Source: Paraburkholderia sp. BL25I1N1
Lineage (GTDB): Bacteria; Pseudomonadota; Gammaproteobacteria; Burkholderiales; Burkholderiaceae
Assembly (NCBI RefSeq): GCF_003002025.1
Contig: NZ_PVZB01000019.1
Coordinates: forward strand, 62,001-126,000
Direction of reading: 5' to 3'
DNA: 64,000 nucleotides
Each line of letters starts with the position of its first letter. Position 1 is the stretch's first letter. Below are positions 42,464 to 50,409 of the stretch, one piece after another. Made by a program: the position numbers and the translations under genes. Below the pieces are notes generated by a model that had not been told where the DNA came from, ran no database searches, and worked only from the letters and a program-made list of their open reading frames with translations.

Positions 42464-43687
42464 TCAGCCACCGTCGTCGTCCTGATCGCCGCTGCCACCG
42501 CCATTGTCCTCAGCCGGCTGCTTCGGCGGAGGCGGGCGTTTGCCGATGGTGACCTCCAGATCCATCTCATGGCTCTTGCGCACGAGATGCACCTTCGCCG
42601 CCGTGCCCGGCTTGATCTGCGCGATCACGTTCAGAAGACGCGTGGTGTCGGTAATCTCCTGACCGTTCACGCTCATGAGAATGTCGCCGGGCTTGATGCC
42701 CGCACGGTCCGCGGGGCCGTTCTTCAGCACGCCAGCGACAATCGCGCCCGACTTCTGCTCCAGCCCGAACGACTCGGCGATCTCCGGCGTGACGTCCTGC
42801 GGTTCGACGCCGATCCAGCCGCGCGTGACCGAACCCGTGGTGATGATGCTCTCGAGCACGCTCCTCGCCGTCGAGACGGGAATCGCAAAGCCAATCCCGA
42901 GCGAGCCGCCCGAGCGGGAATAGATCGCGGTGTTGATGCCGAGCAGATTGCCGTTCACGTCGACGAGCGCGCCGCCCGAGTTGCCCGGATTGATTGCCGC
43001 GTCGGTCTGAATGAAGTTTTCGAACGTGTTGATGCCAAGGTGATTGCGTCCGAGCGCGCTGACAATGCCCATGGTCACCGTCTGGCCGACGCCGAACGGA
43101 TTGCCGATGGCGAGCACCACGTCGCCCACGCGCGTCTGGTCCATGCGGCCGAGCGTGATGGTGGGCAGGTTGGTCATGTTGACCTTGAGCACGGCCAGAT
43201 CCGTTTCCGGATCGACGCCGATCACCTTCGCATTCGTGGTGCGGCCGTCGGCCAGCGCGATTTCGATCTGATCGGCGCCGTCCACGACGTGCTGGTTCGT
43301 TAGAATGTAACCTTCCGAACTCACTATCACGCCGGAGCCCAGATTGGATGCGGGTTGTTCCTGCTGCTTGCGGTTCTTGTCGCCGAAGAAGTAGCGGAAC
43401 AGCGGATCTTTCGCGCGCGGGTCGGGCGGCAGTGAGCCATCCTTGCTGGAAAACACATTGACGACCGCGGGCATGGCCTTTTGCGCGGCGTCCGCGTACG
43501 ACGCCTGAGCTGGGCCGCTGCCGATGCCTGGCGCTACTTCCCGCAGCGCGACGATCGGTTCGGCGAGTTGCTTGCCGAATTGCCCTTGACGCTGCAGCCA
43601 CTGCGGTTTGAGGGTCGCAATGATGAACATGAGCGCCAACAGCACGGTCACCGCTTGGGCAAAGAACAGCCAAAAGCGTCTAAGCAT
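42464..43687 (-). CDS. Periplasmic serine protease, DegS/MucD-like, one PDZ domain
   Basis: A trypsin-like HtrA protease of 407 aa. It has an N-terminal membrane helix (about 7-26) that anchors it to the inner membrane. The catalytic triad lies in TNQHVVDGA (His), ETDLAVLKV (Asp) and NPGNSGGALVD (Ser), followed by a single PDZ domain (GAIVAGVLKNGPADRAGIKPGDILMSVNG). The C-terminus is a Pro/Asp/Gly-rich tail. One PDZ domain plus an uncleaved anchor is closer to DegS than to DegP. It is divergent from the Nif3-like gene, with only 19 bp between the two start codons. Confidence 0.93.
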   Translation of the reverse strand: MLRRFWLFFAQAVTVLLALMFIIATLKPQWLQRQGQFGKQLAEPIVALREVAPGIGSGPAQASYADAAQKAMPAVVNVFSSKDGSLPPDPRAKDPLFRYFFGDKNRKQQEQPASNLGSGVIVSSEGYILTNQHVVDGADQIEIALADGRTTNAKVIGVDPETDLAVLKVNMTNLPTITLGRMDQTRVGDVVLAIGNPFGVGQTVTMGIVSALGRNHLGINTFENFIQTDAAINPGNSGGALVDVNGNLLGINTAIYSRSGGSLGIGFAIPVSTARSVLESIITTGSVTRGWIGVEPQDVTPEIAESFGLEQKSGAIVAGVLKNGPADRAGIKPGDILMSVNGQEITDTTRLLNVIAQIKPGTAAKVHLVRKSHEMDLEVTIGKRPPPPKQPAEDNGGGSGDQDDDGG

Positions 43688-43706
43688 CTGAAGACTAGAG
43701 GTTTAT

Positions 43707-44453
43707 ATGGATCGGATCGAACTTGAATTGTACTTGAACAATCTCCTTGAAACCGCGCGCTTCAAGGACTATTGCCCTAATGGATTGCAGGTCGAAGGGC
43801 GTCGCAAGATCAATAAGCTCGCGACCGGCGTGACCGCTTCGGCGGCCTTTCTGGAGGCCGCGCTCGATTGGGGCGCGGACGCCGTGCTGGTTCATCACGG
43901 CTACTTCTGGCGCAACGAAGCGCCGCAGATCACCGGCCGCAAACACGCGCGGCTCAAGCTGCTGATCGCCAACGACCTGAACCTGTTCGCCTATCACCTG
44001 CCGCTCGACGACCATCCCGAGTTCGGCAACAACGCGCAGATCGGCCAGAAGATGGGCTGGATCAGCGACGCGCGCTTCGGCGAGAACGACCTCGGCTGGC
44101 TCGCCACGTTTCCCATGCCGATCACGCTCGCGCACTTCACCGCGCAAGTCGAGCAGACGCTCGGCCGCACGCCGCTCGTATTCGGCGACGCGGACCGCGA
44201 ACTGCGCCGCGTGGGCTGGTGCACGGGCGCCGCGCAAGGCATGTTCGACGCGGCCATCAACGCGGGCGCCGACGTTTATCTGACCGGCGAAGTGTCGGAA
44301 TCGGTGATGCACACGTCGGCGGAAAGCGGCGTCGCGTTTCTCGCGGCGGGCCACCATGCCACCGAGCGCTTCGGCGTGCAGGCGGTGGGCAAGCATCTGT
44401 CCGAGCAGTTCGATATCGAGCATCTGTTTATCGATATCCCTAATCCGGTTTGA
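43707..44453 (+). CDS. Nif3-like dinuclear metal centre protein (YbgI family)
   Basis: A 248-aa protein of the NIF3/YbgI/GTP-cyclohydrolase-I-type-2 family. It has LYLNNLLETARFKDYCPNGLQVEGR, the metal-site VLVHHGYFWRN, FAYHLPLDDHPEFGNN and AGHHATERFGVQA; these histidines bind two metals in solved relatives. The cellular function is not settled. Divergent from the protease gene. Confidence 0.93.
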   Translation: MDRIELELYLNNLLETARFKDYCPNGLQVEGRRKINKLATGVTASAAFLEAALDWGADAVLVHHGYFWRNEAPQITGRKHARLKLLIANDLNLFAYHLPLDDHPEFGNNAQIGQKMGWISDARFGENDLGWLATFPMPITLAHFTAQVEQTLGRTPLVFGDADRELRRVGWCTGAAQGMFDAAINAGADVYLTGEVSESVMHTSAESGVAFLAAGHHATERFGVQAVGKHLSEQFDIEHLFIDIPNPV

Positions 44454-44517
44454 ATCGCCGAGTTACGTAAAACGCATTAGGGAAGAAAAAGGCACGAATA
44501 ACGCAGAGGGCACTTAA

Positions 44518-44631
44518 AAGGAGGTGCGAAAAAGTTTGCGATCCGTACGGAGTAACCCTGATTTATCAAAGGCTTCGCACGGTTTTTGGCAATCGGGCCT
44601 TGTAAATGGCGACTCCATTCGCGCAAACTAG
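44518..44631 (+). promoter_or_regulatory. Full SD sequence and possible 31-codon leader upstream of petA
   Basis: AAGGAGGT at 44518-44525 is a complete anti-16S complement but lies 160 bp before the petA start at 44684. A TTG at 44536 opens a 31-codon frame that stops at 44631. It may be a leader or a chance match. Confidence 0.25.
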
Positions 44632-44683
44632 CGGCGGTAGAAGAGACGTGAAGGAAAAATCCAACTCAGAAGTGGGGCGTGTG

Positions 44684-45304
44684 ATGCGAGACAAGGAAGA
44701 TGAACGCGTCGACGGCAGCCGCCGTACCTGGCTGATAGCGACGACCGTAGCAGGTGGCATAGGAGGCGTTGCCACTGTCGTACCCTTTGTTAGTTCGTTT
44801 GCACCATCTGAAAAGGCCAAGGCAGCAGGTGCCCCGGTCGAAGTCGATATCAGTGATCTCAAGCCCGGCGACATGAAGACCGTTGCCTGGCGTGGTAAGC
44901 CCGTGTGGATCATCAACCGCACCGACCGTATGCTCGCCGATGTCCAGAAAGCCGATAACGAAGTAGCGGATCCCCACACCAAGAATCCTTTTTCGATGCC
45001 GTTGCCGGAGTACTGCAACAACGAGTTCCGTTCACGCACCGACCACAAAAACCTTTTCGTCGCCGTCGCCGTGTGCACCCATCTGGGCTGTACGCCAACG
45101 CCGCGCTTCCAGGAGGGCGCGCAGCCCAATCTTCCAGACGACTGGCCAGGCGGCTTCCTGTGCCCTTGCCATGGCTCGACCTATGACATGGCCGGCCGCG
45201 TCTTCAAGAACAAACCTGCGCCGCAGAACCTCGACATTCCGCCTTACATGTTCACCTCGGCCACCGGCCTCGTGATCGGCAAGGACGAGAAAGGAGACGC
45301 GTAA
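44684..45304 (+). CDS. petA: Rieske iron-sulfur subunit of cytochrome bc1
   Basis: Ubiquinol-oxidising Rieske protein. 206 aa from the ATG at 44684, the usual length in this group; an in-frame ATG at 44606 would add 26 residues. The N-terminus carries a Tat-type signal/anchor (SRRTWLIATTVAGGIGGVA). The 2Fe-2S ligands are in CTHLGC and CPCHGSTYD. It overlaps petB by one base (TAATG). Confidence 0.97.
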   Translation: MRDKEDERVDGSRRTWLIATTVAGGIGGVATVVPFVSSFAPSEKAKAAGAPVEVDISDLKPGDMKTVAWRGKPVWIINRTDRMLADVQKADNEVADPHTKNPFSMPLPEYCNNEFRSRTDHKNLFVAVAVCTHLGCTPTPRFQEGAQPNLPDDWPGGFLCPCHGSTYDMAGRVFKNKPAPQNLDIPPYMFTSATGLVIGKDEKGDA

Positions 45305-46683
45305 TGGCGATCGAACACGAAGTAGAGACGACCGGGCTGGTCGGCTGGATCGACCGGCGCTTTCCGCTGACTTCCACCTGGAAGAAGCACGTTTCCGAGT
45401 ACTACGCGCCGAAGAACTTCAACTTCTGGTACTTCTTCGGTTCGCTTGCCCTGCTGGTGCTGGTCAACCAGATCGTCACCGGCATCTTCCTCACCATGAA
45501 CTACAAGCCCGACGCAACGCTCGCGTTCGCGTCGGTCGAGTACATCATGCGCGAGGTGCCGTGGGGCTGGCTGATTCGCTATATGCACTCCACGGGCGCG
45601 TCGATGTTTTTCGTCGTCGTCTACCTGCATATGTTCCGTGGGCTGATGTACGGGTCGTACCGCAAGCCGCGCGAACTGGTGTGGATTTTCGGCTGCGCGA
45701 TTTTCCTGTGCCTGATGGCTGAGGCGTTTTTTGGCTATCTGCTGCCGTGGGGCCAGATGTCGTTCTGGGGCGCGCAGGTGATCGTCAACCTGTTCTCGGC
45801 GATTCCGTTCATCGGGCCGGATCTGTCGCTGTGGATTCGCGGCGACTATGTGGTTTCGGACGTCACGCTGAACCGCTTCTTCGCGTTCCACGTGATCGCG
45901 ATTCCGCTGGTGCTGATCGGTCTGGTGGTCGCCCACCTGGTCGCGCTGCACGAAGTGGGATCGAACAACCCGGACGGCATCGAAATCAAGGCGAAGAAGG
46001 ACCCGGACGGCATTCCGCTCGACGGCATTCCGTTCCACCCGTACTACTCGGTGCACGATTTCATGGGTGTCACGGTGTTCCTGATCATCTTCGCGGCGAT
46101 CATTTTCTTCGCGCCGGAGATGGGCGGCTACTTCCTCGAAGCGAACAACTTCGTGCCGGCCAACCCGCTGCAAACACCGCCTGAAATCGCTCCGGTGTGG
46201 TACTTCACGGCTTTCTACGCGATGCTGCGCGCCACGACCGATCCGTTCAAGATCGTGCTGATGGTGATAATCGGGTTGCTCGGCGTGCTCGCGCTGGTGC
46301 GCGCGCGCGGCAAGTGGAAGCTCGGCCTGCCGGTGCTCGCTGTGCTGGTGATCCTGGCCATGGCGCTGACCGAATCGAAGTTCTGGGGTGTGGTGGTGAT
46401 GGGCGGCGCGGTGGTGTCGCTGTTCTTCCTGCCTTGGCTCGACCGCTCGCCGGTCAAGTCGATTCGCTACCGGCCGTTTTTTCACAAGGTGTTCTACGGG
46501 ATCTTCGTGCTCGTGTTCCTGACGCTGGCTTTCCTCGGCACCAAGCCACCGTCGCCGGCCGCCACGTTGATCGCGCAGGTCTGTGCGCTGATCTACTTCG
46601 CGTTTTTCCTCGGTATGCCGTTCTGGACGCGGCTTGGCACGTTCAAGCAGCCGCCCGAGCGGGTGCGGTTCAAGCCTCACTAA
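45304..46683 (+). CDS. petB: Cytochrome b subunit of bc1 complex
   Basis: Membrane subunit with the Qo and Qi quinol sites and two haems b. 459 aa with about eight or nine membrane helices. Haem-ligating histidines are in RYMHSTGASMFFVVVYLHMFRG and AFHVIAIPLVLIGLVVAHLVALH. The Qo-loop motif reads PVWY rather than PEWY (see finding). A C-terminal extension of about 60 residues with additional hydrophobic helix follows the core. 21 bp to petC. Confidence 0.97.
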   Translation: MAIEHEVETTGLVGWIDRRFPLTSTWKKHVSEYYAPKNFNFWYFFGSLALLVLVNQIVTGIFLTMNYKPDATLAFASVEYIMREVPWGWLIRYMHSTGASMFFVVVYLHMFRGLMYGSYRKPRELVWIFGCAIFLCLMAEAFFGYLLPWGQMSFWGAQVIVNLFSAIPFIGPDLSLWIRGDYVVSDVTLNRFFAFHVIAIPLVLIGLVVAHLVALHEVGSNNPDGIEIKAKKDPDGIPLDGIPFHPYYSVHDFMGVTVFLIIFAAIIFFAPEMGGYFLEANNFVPANPLQTPPEIAPVWYFTAFYAMLRATTDPFKIVLMVIIGLLGVLALVRARGKWKLGLPVLAVLVILAMALTESKFWGVVVMGGAVVSLFFLPWLDRSPVKSIRYRPFFHKVFYGIFVLVFLTLAFLGTKPPSPAATLIAQVCALIYFAFFLGMPFWTRLGTFKQPPERVRFKPH

Positions 46684-46704
46684 TCGCGAGCCAGGAGAAC
46701 ACGA

Positions 46705-47460
46705 ATGAAAAAACTGCTTACGAAGTGCGCGCTGATCGGCGCGACACTGCTCGCGGTGCTGGCCACCCCGGCGTACGCGGACGAGAATTTCCCTCTCGAC
46801 CGCGCGCCGGATAACGCGGAAAATTTCGCGTCCTTGCAGCACGGCGCGCGATTGTTTGTAAACTACTGCCTGAATTGCCACAGCGCGAACCTGATGCGCT
46901 ACAACCGCCTGACCGACATCGGCATTACGCCGAACGAAATTCAGGCGAACCTGCTGTTCACCACGGATAAAGTCGGCAACACGATGACCGTGGCGATGCG
47001 GCCGGCCGACGCGCAAGCGTGGTTCGGCGCGAGTCCGCCCGATTTGTCGGTGGAAGCGCGGGCGCGCGGCAAGGACTGGCTGTACACGTATTTGCGCACT
47101 TTTTATCGCGACAATACGCGGCCGACCGGCTGGAACAATCTGGTGTATGAAAACGTGAGCATGCCTCACGTGCTGTGGCAGCTTCAGGGCGAACGTACCG
47201 CGAAGTTCGGGGATGAAACCGACGAAAAAACTGGCGAGACGGTACACAAATTTGTCGGCTTCCAGCAGGTCACTCCGGGGACGATGTCGCCGGTAGATTA
47301 TGATTCTGCTGTGGCCGACCTCGTGTCGTACCTGTCATGGATGTCCGAACCGACCCAGAAAACCCGCAAACAGCTTGGCGTGTGGGTGCTGTTGTTCCTC
47401 GGTATCCTGAGCTTTTTCGCCTGGCGATTGAACGCCGCGTACTGGAAACATATCAAATAA
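46705..47460 (+). CDS. petC: Cytochrome c1 subunit of bc1 complex
   Basis: Haem c-bearing subunit of bc1. 251 aa: signal peptide ending near AYA, haem site CLNCH with SANLMRYNRL, the axial-Met region further on, and a C-terminal membrane anchor LGVWVLLFLGILSFFAWRLNAAYW. Preceded by an AGGAGAA ribosome site. Last gene of petABC. Confidence 0.97.
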   Translation: MKKLLTKCALIGATLLAVLATPAYADENFPLDRAPDNAENFASLQHGARLFVNYCLNCHSANLMRYNRLTDIGITPNEIQANLLFTTDKVGNTMTVAMRPADAQAWFGASPPDLSVEARARGKDWLYTYLRTFYRDNTRPTGWNNLVYENVSMPHVLWQLQGERTAKFGDETDEKTGETVHKFVGFQQVTPGTMSPVDYDSAVADLVSYLSWMSEPTQKTRKQLGVWVLLFLGILSFFAWRLNAAYWKHIK

Positions 47461-47461
47461 T

Positions 47462-47529
47462 CACGCCGTCACCCGGCGTGGGGCCGGCGCCAGGAAAAAC
47501 CTGTTGGACGGTTTTTCCGCGCGCTGGCC
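47462..47529 (+). promoter_or_regulatory. Two stacked hairpins in the petC-sspA leader
   Basis: First hairpin CACGCCG (47462-47468) / CGGCGTG (47474-47480). The second is long, 47482-47501 with 47510-47529, 17 of 20 positions paired around an 8-nt loop. There is no long U-run, so this may stabilise pet mRNA or regulate sspA rather than terminate. Confidence 0.5.
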
Positions 47530-47555
47530 TTTCAGCTTTTTGAGGAAACGTAAAC

Positions 47556-48167
47556 ATGATGGTTCTGTATTCCGGCACAACTTGCCCGTTCTCCCAGCGC
47601 TGCCGGCTGGTGTTGTTCGAAAAGGGCATGGACTTCGAGATCCGCGACGTCGACCTGTTTAACAAGCCGGAAGACATCGCCGTGATGAATCCGTATGGTC
47701 AGGTGCCGATTCTCGTCGAACGGGACCTGATTCTGTACGAATCGAACATCATCAACGAGTATATCGACGAGCGCTTCCCGCACCCGCAACTGATGCCGGC
47801 CGATCCGGTTCAGCGCGCGCGTGCCCGCCTGTTCCTGCTGAACTTCGAGAAAGAGCTGTTCGTGCACGTCGGCACGCTCGAAAACGAAAAGGGCAAGGCT
47901 GCGGAGAAGAATCACGAGAAAGCCCGTCTCGCGATCCGCGATCGTCTGACGCAACTCGCGCCGATCTTCCTGAAGAACAAGTACATGCTCGGCGAAGAGT
48001 TCTCGATGCTCGACGTCGCGATCGCGCCGTTGCTGTGGCGTCTGGATCATTACGGCATCGAACTGTCGAAGAACGCCGCACCGCTCATGAAATACGCCGA
48101 GCGCATTTTCAGCCGCCCGGCTTATATCGAAGCGCTGACGCCTTCGGAAAAGGTGATGCGTCGTTGA
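47556..48167 (+). CDS. sspA: Stringent starvation protein A
   Basis: A GST-fold protein that binds RNA polymerase and adjusts transcription in starvation. 203 aa, with MMVLYSGTTCPFSQRCRLVLFEKGMDFEIRDVD, NPYGQVPILVERDLILYESNIINEYIDERFPHP (thioredoxin-like domain) and an all-helical C-terminal domain with GEEFSMLDVAIAPLLWRL. The petABC-sspA-sspB order is typical of betaproteobacteria. Confidence 0.94.
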   Translation: MMVLYSGTTCPFSQRCRLVLFEKGMDFEIRDVDLFNKPEDIAVMNPYGQVPILVERDLILYESNIINEYIDERFPHPQLMPADPVQRARARLFLLNFEKELFVHVGTLENEKGKAAEKNHEKARLAIRDRLTQLAPIFLKNKYMLGEEFSMLDVAIAPLLWRLDHYGIELSKNAAPLMKYAERIFSRPAYIEALTPSEKVMRR

Positions 48168-48236
48168 GCTTGGCTTTTGGACGAGGGCGCCGCGCGGTCG
48201 AGTGGGCGCGGGCCCGCGTCCGTTAGAGGACTGTAG

Positions 48237-48746
48237 ATGCAAGAGATTTCCACCAAGCCCTACCTGCTGCGCGCACTCTACGAGTGGTGCACGGATAACG
48301 GCTATACGCCGCACATCGCGGTCCGGGTCGACAATCAGACGCGCGTGCCGCGTCAGTTCGTGCGCGATAACGAAATCGTGTTGAACATCAGCTTCGAGGC
48401 GACCAGCCAGCTGCAGATGGGCAACGAGTGGATCGAGTTCAGCGCGCGTTTCTCCGGCAAGTCGCACAAGATCGAGGTGCCGATCACCAACATTCTTGCG
48501 ATCTATGCGCGCGAGAACGGCCAGGGCATGGCATTCCCGGTCGAGTCGGCAGGCGGTGAAGCGCAGGATTCGGGCGCGGACGCGGAAGTGGCGGACGAGA
48601 CCGAAGCGCCCGCGCCGCGAGCAGTCGAAACGGCGCCCGCTACGGGTGCCGCCACCGCCAAAGCGGATAGCGAGGCGACCGGACCGCAGCCCGACGACGA
48701 TGGCTCAAAAGGCGGCGGAAGGGCTCGCCTCAAGATCGTAAAATGA
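48237..48746 (+). CDS. sspB: ClpXP adaptor SspB
   Basis: Adaptor that delivers ssrA-tagged proteins to ClpXP. 169 aa: folded domain to about 110 (STKPYLLRALYEWCTDNGYTPHIAVRVD, FSGKSHKIEVPITNILAIYARENGQGMAFP), then a flexible acidic Ala/Glu-rich linker. It ends in the ClpX-binding tail GGGRARLKIVK, similar to that of E. coli SspB. 69 bp after sspA. Confidence 0.95.
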   Translation: MQEISTKPYLLRALYEWCTDNGYTPHIAVRVDNQTRVPRQFVRDNEIVLNISFEATSQLQMGNEWIEFSARFSGKSHKIEVPITNILAIYARENGQGMAFPVESAGGEAQDSGADAEVADETEAPAPRAVETAPATGAATAKADSEATGPQPDDDGSKGGGRARLKIVK

Positions 48747-48765
48747 AGTAGAATCACGGCCTCAT

Positions 48766-48841
48766 GCCGGCTTAGCTCATCAGGTAGAGCGCTTGACTTG
48801 TAATCATGAGGTGGCGGGTTCGAGTCCTGCAGCCGGCACCA
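48766..48841 (+). tRNA. tRNA-Thr (anticodon TGT)
   Basis: A 76-nt cloverleaf with acceptor GCCGGCT / AGCCGGC, an encoded CCA end, TTCGAGTCC T-loop region, and anticodon TGT at 48799-48801. The anticodon stem CTTGA / TCATG has one U-U mismatch at positions 28-42. Confidence 0.96.
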
Positions 48842-48849
48842 GTTGTACT

Positions 48850-48888
48850 AAACGGGGTTTCTGTTCAATCAGAAACCCCGTTTTTTCT
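48850..48888 (+). terminator. Rho-independent terminator after tRNA-Thr
   Basis: A perfect stem AAACGGGGTTTCTG / CAGAAACCCCGTTT with loop TTCAAT followed by more U residues. Confidence 0.92.
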
Positions 48889-49009
48889 TGGTGCGCGCTT
48901 ATCCACGAAGTCACCGTGTCCGAGCCGCTGCGCGGCGCGTCCGTCTGAAAAAGGACTGGTTTCATGAAATATCGGTGAGCCGCAAATCGGTCCAAAATCA
49001 CCATATCTC

Positions 49010-49043
49010 TTTCACCTTGTCGATTGTGGACTGTAAAGTCTAC
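49010..49043. repeat. 34-bp dispersed repeat, copy 1 (intergenic)
   Basis: TTTCACCTTGTCGAT[T]GTGGACT... matches 30 of 34 bases with 50940-50973, in the same orientation. The right half is an imperfect palindrome GTGGACT-N4-AGTCTAC. It lies in the 293-bp gap before the methyltransferase gene. Confidence 0.6.
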
Positions 49044-49181
49044 GATTTGTCGGCAAGGCCGGCAGATAACGCGCCTTACCCGTCCGACCAGCGAATAGCG
49101 CACCGCGGACCCGGACGACAGAGGTACTATTCGGGCGTCAGTCGGCAACGCTTCCAATTACTCCGGCGGGCACCGCCCCCG

Positions 49182-50357
49182 ATGACGCGTCTCCTCAGCG
49201 CGTCGCTCCCGCAACACCGATCCCACCTCACCATGACCAGCCCTGCAACCATCACCTGGCCCGAAGCCGACGGCCCCCGCACCGCGCGTTGGCGCTCCGA
49301 AGCAGCCGTGCCGCCGCCCAGGCGCGTCATCGTTGCGGACGACCGCACCACCGCCGATTCCGCGTACCGACTCGCGTGCGAAGGGACCGCGCTCCTGTGG
49401 AACGGCGACTTCCAGAACGCTCGCCAGCTGCTGCAAGCGGTGACGCGCCGACTGGAGCGTAAGCCGCGCAAGCAGGGCGAAACGCCGCTCGACGCATTCA
49501 ATCTGCATCGCCAAGCGCAGTCGCAGCGCGCGCGTACGCTCGGCATGATTCTGATTCCGCTCGACGCCACGTACACCATTCCGCTGCGCCGCGCGCCCGA
49601 TGTCCAGCAAGCTTGCGTCGAAACCTACGGACCGTCGAACGACGAACCGTCCGTCGTGTCGCTGCGTGAACTGCTCGGCATGATCGGCGCGCACGAGTGG
49701 CGCAAGAAGGGCGTCGAGATTCCCGCGCTGGGCGACCGGATTCATCCGCATTACGGCGTGTTCTCGCCGGTGCGCGGCGAATATGTGGATCTCGTCGCGC
49801 GCACGCCGCTGCCTTCGTTGAACAAGGCGTTCGATATCGGCACGGGCACGGGCGTGTTGTCGGCGCTGCTCGCTAAACGCGGCGTGAAGAAAATCATCGC
49901 TACCGATCAGGATCCGCGTGCGCTCGCTTGCGCGCGCGAAAACCTCACGCGTCTCGGTTACGACCAGCAGGTCGACGTCGTGCAGGCCGATCTGTTTCCC
50001 GAAGGGCGCGCGCCGCTCGTGGTGTGCAATCCGCCGTGGGTGCCGGCGAGACCCGCTTCGCCGATCGAGTACGCGATCTACGATCCGGAAAGCCGCATGC
50101 TGCTCGGCTTCCTTAACGGCTTGGCGGAGCATCTGTCGCCGGGTGGGGAAGGCTGGCTGATCATGTCGGATTTCGCCGAGCATCTCGGTTTGCGCACGCG
50201 CGACTGGTTGCTGGCGGCCATCGACAAGGCGGGTTTGAGCGTGGTGGGCCGCGAGGACATTCGTCCGCGTCACCCCAAGTCGACCGATGAAACCGATGCG
50301 CTGCACACGGCGCGCATGGCCGAAGTGACGTCGCTGTGGCGTCTGAAGGCGCGCTAA
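49182..50357 (+). CDS. Class I SAM-dependent methyltransferase, HemK/PrmC-like
   Basis: About 391 aa from the ATG at 49182; 49233 is an alternative, and longer readings upstream have no protein features. An N-terminal helical region to about residue 190 is followed by a Rossmann methyltransferase domain: KAFDIGTGTGVLSALLAKRG (SAM motif I), IATDQDPRALACARENL, VQADLFPEG and the catalytic loop NPPW. NPPY/NPPW is typical of N-methyltransferases acting on Gln, Asn or adenine. The substrate is unknown. It stands alone, convergent with the flavoprotein gene. Confidence 0.88.
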   Translation: MTRLLSASLPQHRSHLTMTSPATITWPEADGPRTARWRSEAAVPPPRRVIVADDRTTADSAYRLACEGTALLWNGDFQNARQLLQAVTRRLERKPRKQGETPLDAFNLHRQAQSQRARTLGMILIPLDATYTIPLRRAPDVQQACVETYGPSNDEPSVVSLRELLGMIGAHEWRKKGVEIPALGDRIHPHYGVFSPVRGEYVDLVARTPLPSLNKAFDIGTGTGVLSALLAKRGVKKIIATDQDPRALACARENLTRLGYDQQVDVVQADLFPEGRAPLVVCNPPWVPARPASPIEYAIYDPESRMLLGFLNGLAEHLSPGGEGWLIMSDFAEHLGLRTRDWLLAAIDKAGLSVVGREDIRPRHPKSTDETDALHTARMAEVTSLWRLKAR

Positions 50358-50409
50358 GCGGTGAGACGCATTGCGGCTCGCTCACCGAGAAGAGCGGCAA
50401 TGCGGCGCG

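Noticed and set aside
45244..47247. 667-codon open frame antisense to petB and petC
   Set aside because: His/Arg/Gln-rich shadow of two certain cytochrome genes.
48888..49181. N-terminal extension of the methyltransferase frame
   Set aside because: It begins inside the tRNA terminator and includes the 34-bp repeat; no homology features before 49182.
50363..50392. Inverted repeat CGGTGAG / CTCACCG between the methyltransferase and flavoprotein genes
   Set aside because: Large loop and no U-run, so I do not call it a terminator.
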